In this document: positions 22,690 through 35,647 of the stretch, piece after piece | Numbering within the stretch: position 1 is the stretch's first letter | Layout of the letters: each line of letters opens with the position of its first letter | Assembly (NCBI GenBank): GCA_947034885.2 | Contig: OX344749.2 | Location: forward strand, 40,577,682 to 40,641,681 | Direction of reading: 5' to 3' | DNA length: 64,000 nt | Source: Thuidium tamariscinum | Lineage: Eukaryota; Streptophyta; Bryopsida; Hypnales; Thuidiaceae | Program-made: the position numbers and the translations under genes | The notes under the pieces: generated by a model | Databases searched by the model: none | Told to the model about the DNA's origin: nothing | What the model saw: only the letters and a program-made list of their open reading frames with translations

Positions 22690-24340
22690 CTGAAAGTGTG
22701 CAACTAAATAGAATTTGATACCTCATTTGAATTTTTTTTTAAAAGGGCCATTTTGAAGTTGGGTGAGGTATATTGCATTAGCAAGTGCAAGTAAATCTCA
22801 AATATCACAACCATACCTCAAGTATCCATGTTTAAACTAATCTATAAAAGAAATAGGTACTTCTTTTTGCCCAAAAAATTCTTAGAATTGTCATTTCTAT
22901 TTCTTAAAGAAAAGAAATTGAAAATGATTATTTTTGAACATCTAACCATAAGATCTTATGCCTAACTTGTTGTAGAATGAATTTCAAAAATTTTGACCAC
23001 TAAGATTGTAGAGGGTTTGGGATATGTGGAAGGTTGCAAGAGATGCTCTTATAAGGGATTACATGTAAGTTTAGGCAAACTCCCTTTGAAAATCAACATT
23101 TCAACAAAAAATAAAAAATAAAAAATGGAAATGACATCTATATTTAAATATACATTAGGTGCAAAAAAAACACCAAATGGAAATGACATCTGTATTTAAA
23201 TATACATCAAGTGCAAAAGTATACATCCAATTTATATATGGCTCATTAGATTTTATTAGAATCGATTTGCCACAAATGTTCAAAGTAATTCATATTCTCC
23301 ATTGTCACATTGCATCATCAATTAAAACCTCTCAAATTGAAGTGTGAGTGAGGTGCCATGATTATCACATGCTACCAAGCGGTCCTAAACTCTACATCTA
23401 TGGCTATTATAATTGCTAGAATTTACAACACTCTAAAGTAGAACCACCTGTAATCGATCATTTAAGATATTGGAGACATGATTTGCTGTAGTATAAAGCA
23501 CAACAAGTAGTTTCAAAGGTGCAAAGATAAAAATGGCGGGGATTGCAAAAAGTTTGGTAATTTTATCACATGAACTAAAATTACTATGAATTTTGAAAGG
23601 CCAAAAGTATTGCAAATTTATAACCAATGTGTAGACTCTTTCAATTACAACCATAGAAGAACTTCATTCCTATTCATTACTTCTTTTTTAGTTGTTCACT
23701 AGCTTTGGGACATGTATTATGAACTTATTAGTCCCAACCTTGATAAAGAAGAAAGCATGTATTCCAAGCTCTAGTTGGAAGTTTGTTCCAGCTTTACCAA
23801 AAATAAATGAAGTCTACAGGTTGGAGATGGGGTATTGATGGCTTCTATCTTAGTTTGCACTTGAATTATGTCTAGGCATTCATTTGCTCCTAAAGTGTTA
23901 TATTAAAGGCAATTTGTTCTTCAAATGAAATTAGCAAGGGTATCATCATACATCTTCACAACAATTAAGTTCAGTTTTGGATTCTCTAGATAAAAGCAAA
24001 AAAAAAACCCTTATTTCTAGCCGTGTTTAGGGTGTATTTAAGACTCTCCCTAGCTAATTTCAGGTCTTTGATTGCAAATATGAATTCAGAAATTGAAAGA
24101 ATTTTTTTTTGCAAAAAAAATTGTCTCGTATTTTCCCCCACAATAAATCCACCTGTTGGATCCACTTTTGATGGTAGGATTTAATGTCTTGCACTTCAAT
24201 TTTTGACTGCCATTTCAATTGTTTTGTTCCTAAGTTATACATGGTTCTCATGTCTCCGTGCTTCATACAGGTTGCATCATGTTGAAGCTTGAGCTCAGAA
24301 TTCACAACAAATATGATGGAGTTGCTAAGGCCAATGTAGA
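22690..24340. other. Intergenic AT-rich DNA, no gene seen
   Basis: A short direct duplication of about 50 bp occurs at 23120-23215 (AATGGAAATGACATCT twice). The remainder is anonymous, with no reading frame of recognisable content. Confidence 0.4.
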
Positions 24341-25073
24341 GGGTTGCTATTATGTGAGTCTAGAAGTGTAAGCCTATGAGCCTAGAAGACTATATTTCTA
24401 GTATAAGTACCTTTATTAAAGAATTCTTCTATGATTTTAGTGTATTTATATTATAGATACCTATATTATGGATGTTTATGTTATAAGCACCTTCAATGCA
24501 CTATAAGAGAAAGGGGTGTTTTAAGTATAGTCCTAGCGATAACATTTTAAGTCATTAACGGATTTTTGAAGCCATTGGAAAACTATGAGTTCCTGGACTA
24601 TAGGAATATAATTTCTGCCACGTAAACAAAAATCCTACGTGGTCGAGAGAGTGCCACGTCATAAATTTATTTATTTTTTGAAAAAAAAATTGGTCTTTTT
24701 TTCATATTTCAAGACCCCCCCCCCCCCAATTTTTATTTTTTTGGTAAATGCTAGCCTGACAACGGCCAGCAATTACGAAAATAGTTTCGGGAAATAGCCC
24801 CGAAATGGCCCTTTGGAGGCCTCAAATCCCCTCTAATGTAATGACCTTTATAAGAGACTTTAAGTAAAAAATAAGTGTCTTTCTAGAAAATTTACTAGAA
24901 AGACACTTATTTCTTACTTAAAGTCTCCTATAAAGATCATTACTTAAAATGTTATTTCTAGGACTATACTTAAAACACCCCTTTTTCTTGTAGTGATGGT
25001 AGTAGTATATCTACTAATATATATACTCAAAGTTCACACACTCATATTTTCATGCTCACATACTAGCATCATT
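24341..25073 (+). mobile_element. TIR element family E, copy 3, split by a CACTA-type insertion
   Basis: Left end GGGTTGCTATTATGTGAG, right end CTCACATACTAGCATCA, imperfect inverted repeats of each other. Colinear with copy 1 (2110-2337) except that the 497-bp element 24499-24995 interrupts it after GCACCTTCAATG. Copy 1 is uninterrupted at the same place and serves as an empty site. Confidence 0.75.
24499..24995. mobile_element. CACTA-type non-autonomous element, 497 bp, TSD ATG
   Basis: Ends CACTATAAGAGAAAGGGGTG and its near reverse complement (ending CTTTTTCTTGTAGTG). ATG flanks it at 24496-24498 and 24996-24998. The TIR continues inward for about 40 bp. A second internal hairpin (AAAGACACTTATTT, arms around 24870 and 24905) and a run of 13 C at 24715-24727 lie inside. 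A fragment of the same element is at 45722-45830. Confidence 0.85.
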
Positions 25074-26510
25074 GGGCCAATGATTGCACAAGTCAATGTG
25101 TACTAGAATAACTACCATGAAACAAACAACATTGACATTTAGAAGACCATGGCCCCACCTTTGTTGGTAGGATTTAATGTTTAGTGTGGAGTAATGTGGA
25201 AACTTGAAGCACCACTATAACATTTCATATCGCCAATTTGACATTCTATAAAAAAAATGGAAACAAAGCCTTGGTCAAGACTCTCTCTCTCATTTCAAAT
25301 ATATGCCTCTTCCAAGGACTTGTCTTGGACTTTCCTCCTGCAACAATGAATGAGAAAGTATTGGCATTTAGTTATAAGCTAGTTGGTTGAAATGTAGAAT
25401 TTACAAATCAAGTTCAAAATTTTATTTTCTTAACCCCTAAACAACACATAGGCCATACTCTAGTCGATGAACAAGAGAAAATCTTTCTGTATAGGACAAA
25501 AATACAATTATTCATCCTCAAAATTAGGGGTGGAAAGGAAAGATCTTCTATAGGGCTTTGACTTCCAATAAGAGCTTTTGAATTTTTTTGGAACCAATGA
25601 TTCCTATAGTATCAAAATTGAGGATTTTTACAGCCAACATCTTGTCGTTTAGGTGTTAACCCCTAACTGCCCAATTGACCATATGTGGTTGATTTGAAAT
25701 TTGAGGCCCATTTCTGAATGGGCAGTTAAATTCCTGTGACCGTTTTAAAAAAATTCGGGCAGTTTTAAGGATTAAGTATTAAAAACTTTCATTTTTCATT
25801 GAAAAAAGTACATATTTGATTATTGAGTGGTGTTCAAAGGCATAGATGTACCATAAGTGAAGTGTAAAGCTTGCCAATTTTATTTCATTTCCTAGCTTTA
25901 TGCAATTTCACTTAATTTGAGATCTAAAAAATTGTGTATATCCATTTGCTTTGAAAATGGTCCCAATGGAAAGAAGAAAGTGTTTTCATGATATTCTCCA
26001 TTGAAAATTTAAACATACAACTATTGATTTGGAGTTATTTGCAATTTCTACTTATAAAAATAATTGCATTTCAACAATTGCAAGGTGGATTGTGTAATGA
26101 ATTTAATATCTTTTCATATGAAATTAAGTTTTTTAGAAGTGCATATTAGTGTGCTAACACTTTTTGTAGTTGTTCATGTCACCTCAAATCCCCAAAAAAA
26201 TTTATATGCAAATTTGAGAAACATTGTGGGAAAAGGCAGCATACTAAATATAGAAAATGTACTCTTCTCTCGTTATAATCTCACAACTCCAATGCAATTT
26301 TGTGCTCAAAAATTTGTGTACTTACTAATAAACAAGCTCTTTAACCCTAGACTGCCCAAGGGGCCAAAAAGTGGCCTCTCATAGAATTCAAAGTGCTATA
26401 ACTTTTGCATCCAATGTCCAAATTCAATGAAACTTGTTGGAAAATTTGCACCTATTATTCTAGTTTGTGTGGTAAAATTTTCAGATCAATCTAAGAGGTG
26501 ATGATTGTGT
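25074..26510. repeat. Intergenic DNA with repeat fragments
   Basis: About 25485-25620 is an inverted copy of part of the 168-bp unit from 8160, and is also related to 13600-13720. About 26380-26510 is a unit (GCTATAACTTTTGCATCCAATG, first 20 bases diagnostic) related to 27590-27770 and 27790-27930. No gene is supported. Confidence 0.45.
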
Positions 26511-26514
26511 GGAA

Positions 26515-27579
26515 GGGTCATTGCAAGAAACACCAACCACTTTTGTAGCACTTTGCAAAATTTGTTCTTGTCCAATGCTATAACTTTTGATTGATGAATC
26601 CAATGCCCAAACCAAAAAAACTATTTCTAGAATTTTTGATTGCAATCATATTCTATATTTTTCAGAATTTACAAAAAATCATTTTATATTTTAAATTTAT
26701 TTTTGTTAGTTTGTCACACTTTCAAGATTAGGCTTTTTTTAAACAATTGATTGGTTCAAATTAATTATTTTTGGTTGAAATTTTGTGGTATGTTTTTATA
26801 GTAGGTAGGCATATTCCTACCAAATGGCATCTAAAAAAACATTATTTTATGACCTCTACATTAGTACAAACAGGCCTCCCTTGCGTGCATATTTTAGAAC
26901 ATTAGAAATGATTTTGAACTCATTCTTTTAGACAAACCAGTCTTCTCAAATGGCCAATTTTTAGTTTTGTTCAAAATTATTTTCCCTATTTTTTACAAAT
27001 TAAAACATCAATGTATTTATTTTCTAAGACATCATCTTGGACATTGAATTCTAGTAAAGAAAATACATACATTGATGTTTTAATTTGTAAAAAATAGGGA
27101 AAACAATTTTGAACAAAACTAAAAATTGTCCATTTGAGAAGACTTTACAGTGATGAGGTTTGATCAAAAAAATGAGTTCAAAATCATTTCTAATGTTCTG
27201 AAATATGCATGCAAGGGAGGCCTATTTGCACTAATGTAGACGTCATAAAATAATGTTTTTTTGGATGCCCTTTGGTAGGAACATGCCTACCTACTACAAA
27301 AATATACCACAAAAATTTCAATAAAAAATAATTAATTTGAACCAATCAATTGTATAAAAAAGCCTAATCTTGAAAGTGTGACAAATTAACAAAAATAAAT
27401 TTAAAATATAAAATGATTTTTTGTAAATTCTGAAAAATATAGAATATGATTGCAATCAAAAACTCTACAAATAGTTTTTTGGTTTGGGCATTGGATTTAT
27501 CAATCAAAAGTTATAGCATTGGACAAGAACAAATTTTGCAAAGCGCTACAAAAGTGGTTGGTGTTTCTTGCAATGACCC
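26515..27579. mobile_element. Fold-back family element, 1065 bp, TSD GGAA
   Basis: Begins GGGTCATTGCAAGAAACACC, ends GTGTTTCTTGCAATGACCC. GGAA flanks it at 26511-26514 and 27580-27583. The right half is the reverse complement of the left over about 510 bp per arm with few mismatches, leaving a loop of roughly 25 bp around 27040. The whole element would fold into one long hairpin. Arm identity is higher than in the other copies, suggesting recent formation or gene conversion. Open frames inside (for example 27446-27760) are by-products of the arms. Confidence 0.9.
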
Positions 27580-27583
27580 GGAA

Positions 27584-28753
27584 GCCAATCGAAGTTCACA
27601 GAGGTTCAATGTGATTCACCAAAATGCACTTCATGGCTATATTTTCGGGGGCTTGTATCTCCTTCATCCAATGTTTGATTTGAATAAAATTTGTTGGATT
27701 CTACTCCCCTTGAAGTCTAGTTATTGTAGTGAAATTTTCAAGTCAATCCAAGTTGTTTAGATTGTTTGGGAGCAATTAGAAATTCAAAATCCCGCCATTT
27801 TGCAACTTCAGTGAACTTTGACGGCTAACCTTGTATCTTCTTCATACAGTGTTCAATTTCAATAATTTTTTTTGCAAAAGTTGCGCATATTAGTCTAGTT
27901 TGTGTCGCTAAAGTTTCACATCAATCCAAGAAGTTCTCAATGACTAAGGTGCATTCTAGTAGAAGGAGGTTCAGCCCTAGATGTGTTTTTTGCAACTTTT
28001 CTTACCTATTTTTTGACATTTGCAAGCCATTTTGCAAACACATTGAGTCAATTGAATGATTTTTTTTCCACCAGTGTGTTTGTATACTAATTTTGAATCA
28101 CTTTTTAGTTTAAAGTTTTTTCATTTGCTTAGGTTTAGAAGTCAAATTTCACCTCTAAATGAGTTTTTAGGAAAATTTCAGCATTCTTTTTCAACACTAA
28201 AACATTTTAATCTTGCAATCTATGTGGTCAAATGACTTCAAATTTGATCCATGCCACCTACAACATGCTCACTACAAGATTGTACGGTTAAGATGTGTAT
28301 TACTTAGTGACATTTAGATTTATAGCACTTCAAAAGCTACAATTTTTTGAACCCAAAATGGCCATGGGCCTTCTAGGGTTAAACATCTATACGGTTAGAT
28401 TTTGTAAAAAAATCAATTTGCTTCGCTAGGGATGACTACAAGTCCATGCACTATATTCATCATCAAAACATGCTTGAAAAGGCTTGGGGATTTAGGGGTT
28501 AAGGCCTAACCAAGAGTTTACTCCAGACAACCAATTGGTCCAAGAAAATGCAGGATTTTAGCCAATTAAGCTAAAATTTCTTCCCAAACTCTGTCCTCCA
28601 CTATAGCATTCAGTAACAGCTTGTCATACTACCTCCCAGCGGATGAAATGGTGTGGAATATTCCACACCATTCAGTAACTAAAATTGCAAACTTCAAGAT
28701 ATGTCAGATGAAATTAGGTGACGGGGACTTCACAAAGGGAAAGGCAGTCCTTC
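27584..28753. repeat. Intergenic repeat-rich DNA
   Basis: Two diverged units (27590-27770, 27790-27930) are related to 26380-26510, which lies on the other side of the fold-back element, so that element inserted into an existing repeat array. A 26-bp perfect palindrome lies at 28647-28672. No gene is supported. Confidence 0.45.
28647..28672. repeat. Perfect 26-bp palindrome
   Basis: Centred between 28659 and 28660, half-site AATGGTGTGGAAT. A near copy (GATGGTGTGGAATATGCCAC) is at 38481-38500 and a half-like copy at 39618-39635. The two latter flank the fold-back element at 38517-39596, so the motif belongs to an older repeat. Confidence 0.7.
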
Positions 28754-28755
28754 TA

Positions 28756-29028
28756 AGGTAGGTACACTCAAAAGCACCCTGTTCCTAAAAGCGCCATCTA
28801 CAGTGCACATACATTTCCGAAATCAGTCATGTTCACAGACTGTAGATGGTGCTTTCAAAAACAGACTTTGACTGTTAATAACTTTTGCATACGGTATCCA
28901 AATCCTGCATTCTTTGGTGCGTTGGAACATGCTTTCACTTGCCAACAAGACTACATAAAAATTTGAACTAATTAATAGCAAGAACTAGGTTCAGTATGAA
29001 TAAGTGGCGCTTTTGGGTGTACCTACCT
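28756..29028 (+). mobile_element. MITE family F, copy 1, 273 bp, TA duplication
   Basis: Ends AGGTAGGTACACTCAAAAG and its near reverse complement (CTTTTGGGTGTACCTACCT), flanked by TA on both sides. It contains an internal inverted repeat (CATCTACAGT against ACTGTAGATG). The copy at 46050-46325 is inverted relative to this one, with colinear interior. A TA duplication fits Tc1/mariner-like MITEs; the TIR is not the Stowaway consensus. Confidence 0.8.
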
Positions 29029-29030
29029 TA

Positions 29031-32000
29031 CGGGCTACTGAATGTTATGACTATGCACATTCAATTTCTCGTGGATTTTTTATTGCTTGCAAAATCTCTT
29101 GCAGACTTGAGGACTTGCACATTCAGTTTCTAGTGAATTTCTTCATTTCTTGTGGATTCTCTTGCAGACTTGCACATTCGTTTTTTCTGTAGATTTTGTA
29201 TTGCTTGCCCACAGGAATTAATCAGTACAATCATGCAGCATGGATCAAGAGGTGCCAAAAGTAAGTTACTGCCATTTGTTTCCTTCACTGCCATTTTTAC
29301 TCCACATACTGATAGAAAATATTACATTAGCACATATCCAATGTCTATTATTTGATTTCAAGCACAATCCGAAGATTGCAACCAAGAATTATTTTTAGTT
29401 TAAAGTTTTTAAGTGAAAAACTTCATAGTTTGTTGTCATTTTTTAGCCAAATTATTTTTATCTAGTGTAATCTAGCATTGTAATGCCAATAAAAGATTGC
29501 TTCTACCTACATCCTATTTCTAATGTCAATTTCGTTAAATTGGTGATATTCCATTGCATTGGTGCACTTTAAGATACACTGTCTAAAATCAAAATTTGTA
29601 CTTAGTTAGTGGCCAAAAAATAAACCTTTGTAAAGACATATACAATAATTTCTAGCTTGTGGATTATTGCCGATTTAATGAAAATTGTAGAGACTCAAAA
29701 TCACAAACAAGTTTTTGGAGATGAAAGTTAGATTGATTTCTCAACTTTTCATAGTTCAAATTATTTAAAAAAAATTATTCTACTAAGGGAAAAACACCCA
29801 ATACCACACATGTACCTTGCATTGGATCCTAGACTCATCCAAAACTGTCCCTAAACAGTAGTTAATGTGTTCTCCAAATGCTTTATTCTAATTTGATTAC
29901 GCATATTAAAGACACATATCAAAATTTGATTGGCTTATTATTAAGTTTAGCAACGTTTAGATTTAGGGGCATCATTCTATTGAACAATTTTAGTGATTTA
30001 GGGAGCCAACACTTTAGAAAATCATAGAAATTACATACAACATCCAAAAAATCTACCTTTTTTTTAATATTCATGATTTTTACTCGCTAATGCTAGAAAA
30101 ATATTATTTTTAGAAAAACTGCCTCTAAATATACCAAATTCCTTATTTGGACGGTTTTGGATGTTTCTTCCATATGCCAAAATAGGGTCTAAAATTCTAC
30201 ATTAAATACACTTTTGAGTTTTAATAATGAGTTGCCAAGCTCTCATCTTCAAATTAACCCATATTCTTTGAAGGTTCATAAAAAACAAACCTCTCTATCC
30301 TTTATTCTTACTAAATGTTAATATTGAAAATCCTCTATTTTGCCATGAACATTTTTTAAAGGTTAGTTGTCTTCTGGCATAACTATAGACTTTTTAAGCC
30401 TAAAAATGGACACCTTCTTATTTTACAACAATTTGGTCAAATAATTTCTCCAAAATTTGGCAATTTTTTTTTTGTGGCATTCTTAAAAATAACTATTTTC
30501 CACCAATCTCGCCCTAAGGCTACAATAGTAGAAATATGCTATGAATTACCATCTTTAACATTTGACTCAGAATTGTTGACAATGATTTTTGGGAATCTTG
30601 TAAAAATAGTTATCATCCTACAACCTTTGGAACTTTTACAATTTAGACTAGTGCATGCTTTGAAATTTGTACTTACACTCAATAGATTAGACTTTGCACA
30701 TTAAAAATAGCATATTGAATGTTGTCATTTTAACAAAATTCATTATGATTGTAAATGAGTCATTGCCTACACTTTTCAATCATTGTCAATAGTCATTTAG
30801 GGCATGTTTTTCTACTAATATACATTTTATAACAAATCTAACTCTCTATAAACACTGATCATAGTACATGGTTGGAGGAAATCTTTCTTTTTCTTTCTTT
30901 TTTTGCACTATTTGCATCTTTTTCATAGCAAGCATGGTCATATATGACATTTTTTCATTCATTATAAAAATATAGCCAAGAAGAATTTAAGAAACTTTTA
31001 TCTTATAAATATTAAAAATTTTAATTAAATTTTTATAATTTATTAAATTTTTTCGTAATAAGTAACTTAGTTAAAAAAGATGCTTATTTTTTCCTAAGAT
31101 TTTCAATAAGCTATTTTGAAATGAGTAATCTTTGTAATAAATGCCATTTTAAATGATTTGTCAATTTTTGAACCACCTTTACGACAAAGGCCATTCTCCT
31201 CTCAAAAACCAAAGTTTGATTGTATGGTTTGAAAGATATTTGCACTCAAAATTGGAAAAAACAAGTTTTTTAACATGATTGGCTTGCAAATTCATGACTT
31301 TGACCACCATTTGTTGAAAAATTTTGTGTGTTGAAGAACTAAGTTGAAAATCTATAATTTTTTTATTTTTTAAAGCTTGATTTTCATTCTTTGAATATCT
31401 TTGAAGAGAAGTAATTACAAGATTGAAAGAAAAACTAAATCATTGATAGCCTAAGATGGGATTGAAAAATAGAAATTCCAATGGTTTGATTGTTGAAACA
31501 ACAAACATAATCTTTTCCAACAATTTTTTGAAAAATCATGAATATTTCATTTAGAAATGAATCCTATGAATTATTTCTTCAAGAAGATGCTCAAACTCTC
31601 TAATAAACAAGATTGTTCATAACTTTAACATCTTTAATCCAAATGGAATGAATCAAAACTTCAAATGTAGACAAAAATAAATCTTTTAGTAAAAAAAATT
31701 AGTTTAATTTCAAATTTTTGTAGATTTCTTTATTTGCTTGGTCACATATAAATTATGTTAAAGATGGCATAACTTTTGCTATTAAGTACTAACTAGGATA
31801 AAAACTATATTTTCACAAAGCTAATATATTTTTTCTATCTTATTGGAAAGTTTCACAAAGTTCCATGAACAAGTGAAGTCACAAAAAACTTCCCAAAATT
31901 ATTTTTGTCCCTTTAAAGGACAATTATGGTCTTTTAGGGATTCAATGTGATATTTGAAATTCTATAGATTTTGATTGTCTTTTAAAAAATAGTAATGCTT

Positions 32001-33955
32001 TGTGTAGTCTATCTTTAGAATGCATAGTGTTATATTGGATTTTACATATAAAATATAATAATAAATACACATGTCATTTTTTTTATTAGTTGTCACATTT
32101 TTTTTAACAATTTCAAAAGTGTAATCCATGTTTGTTCAATGTTCTCTACATTCAAGACCTACAAGTGCAACACCGTAATCATGTAGATACATCATGTGAT
32201 TTCTACACAACTATGTTCTTGTGAATTTCACAATCAATGGAGAATACAAGTGTAAACATAACATGCTCATATGAATTGGAAGATTGGTCAATAATGTCTT
32301 TGGTCATGCATGCCAATGATGGTATAGGTTCTTGAATATCGTCATCATTGTTGTCAATTATAATTAAATTCTAAAGTAACTGCTATGATTCTACAACCTA
32401 GAAAATTGAAACATAAAATGATTTAGTAGTCACTTTGAAAGTTTTCTTTAAATTGCGAAGTACGCCTTTGACTTTGGCATTTAAAGTGCATTTTACGTTG
32501 AATTTTTGAATTTAAATTGCATTGAGCAATGAACTTTGAAAATTAAATTGAAATGTAAAGAGAAAATATGATTAGTGTATAATATGAAATTGAATTTGCA
32601 TTATTTTTTCAAATTTAGGGTTGAAATTTCTTCATATTGAAACTACAATTTATTGTAAATTTGGAAATGGAATTTACTAAGACATCTTAATTGAGATTAA
32701 TTTCTTATAGAAATTGAAAATTGTATAACAAAATAGAATTCGATTGAATGTTAAATTTAGTTTGAAAAAGAAATATATATTAAATGTATAAGTCAAGAAT
32801 TTACATTCACCTATATGCCCATCTCCTAGCTCTTACATTCCATCAACTTTGCAAGAGCTCTCTTCTTTGTCCAGCCAAGAATATGAATGCTAGCCACCTT
32901 GAATACAAACATTGAGGAGCATTTGACTCAATATGCAAAAGCATACTAAACACAAAAAATCAAAAACATATTGAAAAACTTGAAACACAAATTTTTTTAA
33001 TTTGATTCACACAACATGTAATTAAAAATTCTTGAAACTCAATTGCAATTAGGGAAGAACTTGAACCTATCATGTACCCCATCACGCCTCCTGCTCACAA
33101 AGATTTCATATCATGAAACACCAAAATGTATTACCTAATTGTTGCAGAGAGACAAAAAAAAGTTCAAACCCTTTCACGGAATCATTGGGCCATGAGCGGT
33201 TCATATTTTTCTAAGATCGATGGCTAAAATAGTAGGGCCTTTTTATTTTAAATCACAATTAGACGGCCATTGATTTTTGGCATGGGATGGGAATGGGGGG
33301 GGAAGGAGGGGGATATGAGACAATTTCTATAATCACCATAGATGGTAATGAACTACTACATACTTTTTTGGATAAAAATAATATTGTATATAATTTTTTC
33401 TATTTTATAATAATTAATAATATATCCTTGGATATTAAATTTTTATTTTTAAATTAATTAAATTAAAAATTAAAAATAATTTAAAAATATTAAAATAATT
33501 ATAGTGAATTTTTTTGGATTTTTAGATAAAATTAAATTTATTCAATAGTCACATAGCAATGTATGCAAGTAAAAATATAATTCTAGAACCAATCACTTCC
33601 ACAATCACCACTAAAACATACGAACTATTCACATTTAATTAGTTGTTCACTACCACTCAACCTAGTATCTAAGAATCAATGATTGCTCTTATAAGACAAC
33701 CTATTCAACACCCAAATACCAAACAATATATATAAAATAAAATAAAATAAGGATTTTATTCAATTGTATATATATATTTTATCATGCTGATCAAGGTTTT
33801 TTCATGGTGATACAATGGTAAAATAAAAAAATTCAAAAAATTCAAAAATAAAACAATTCTGAATTTTTTTCTAATAGTATAGTAGCATCTAAAATTTACA
33901 AAGTCTCCAATCATTCCATCTTAGGTCCAAATACCAACAAAAACAAAAACAATCC
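29031..33955. repeat. Long intergenic repeat-rich region
   Basis: About 29395-29700 is related to 45235-45535 (AGTTTGTTGYCATTTTTTA, CTTCTAATGTCAATTT; family I). About 31190-31330 matches 1770-1900, and 31330-31720 is an inverted diverged copy of family H. A (TA)-rich and purine-poor stretch lies at 33360-33560. Microsatellite-like TATATAT occurs near 33730-33780. No gene is supported. Confidence 0.5.
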
Positions 33956-34477
33956 TCAAACTTTTCCCAACAACCCACCCACATCAAACAATGCATGCTT
34001 CATAAATGTCTCCTTTCTCATCTTCATTGGCAAGACCACCCAATCTCGTATCCACACCACCACTGTCCACGCACTCTGCGTCACCCACCCAATCTTATAT
34101 GCCTCCTCTGCCAATGCACATGTCCTAGCCCACCTCTCTGCTTGATATCCCTCCAATGCTTCCTTCACTCTCTCTTTGGTTGAGTTTTTTGCCTGCAAAT
34201 TTTAGAATGCAAAAGAAAGGCAATTTAGGTGACTGAATATGAGGACATCTAAGGCATCCAACTATGGGTTGGCCTAATTTACAAAACATACAACAAAAGT
34301 CAAATTATAATGGATGCTCTCAAAATTTTGATGCAAGATGGAAAAATTCACCATTTTCAACTTTTCAAGGAAATTTTAAAATGTTATGAATAAATTCTTG
34401 GATCAACTGAGTATTCTATTTTAGAAATTTCAACAATTTCAACACCTTTGGGGCATCTTCTACTATTTCCTTCATCA

Positions 34478-34963
<486 letters not shown>

Positions 34964-35591
34964 CTAAGCAAAAATGTTTTGTCACATTTGTCTACAAACA
35001 ATTCAAAAAAGACTAAGTTTATGAATGCAATGGATTTAGGTCTAAAGCAAAAAAAATTGAAAAGAAGGAGACATGCCTTTGGTCCAAGTGTTCCAAGATA
35101 GAAACCAATATACTTTAGTGGGAGTCATAGGGAAGTAACCAAAACGCAATCCTTTGCCCATGAAAAACTGTGCTTTGGGGGAAAGTTGGTGGCCATTAGG
35201 AAAGATTGCCAATCCTCGGCTATTACAATATCCAACCATTTGTAGCTTTGCAAGCCCCATCCAAGAGCCTATGGTGGAATTTATGCCATCAAAGCCAATT
35301 ACAACCTAGACCAATGCACACAAATCATTGATGTAGGAACTCAGAAGTGTTTGCAAATTTCAAATTCTAGATGAAAAAGAGAGAGTGCTTCAAGCCAACA
35401 TTTCATCCAAATCAATATTCATTCTGAGTAATGTTGGAATCTTTACAAATTCAATTTTTTTACTCTGCCCAAGTAATTAAATAATACTGAAATAAAGTAA
35501 AACCTCAACACAAATAGAAACTAATACGTTCAAAGGATCAAAAAAGAATTTGAATTCAAAGTGAGAATTAGGATTGCACTCAAGAGATTAA

Positions 35592-35592
<1 letters not shown>

Positions 35593-35645
<53 letters not shown>
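35593..35645. repeat. Compound (TC)n-(TA)n microsatellite in monooxygenase intron 3
   Basis: A TC run of about 22 bases followed directly by about 30 bases of TA, inside the intron between exons 3 and 4. Likely length-polymorphic. Confidence 0.9.

Positions 35646-35647
<2 letters not shown>

Noticed and set aside
26064..26384. A 106-codon open frame in intergenic DNA
   Set aside because: AT-rich, no motif, and overlaps repeated sequence; length alone is not evidence.
27446..27760. A 104-codon open frame
   Set aside because: It starts inside the right arm of the fold-back element and runs into flanking repeat; no conserved content, so it is a by-product of the repeat.
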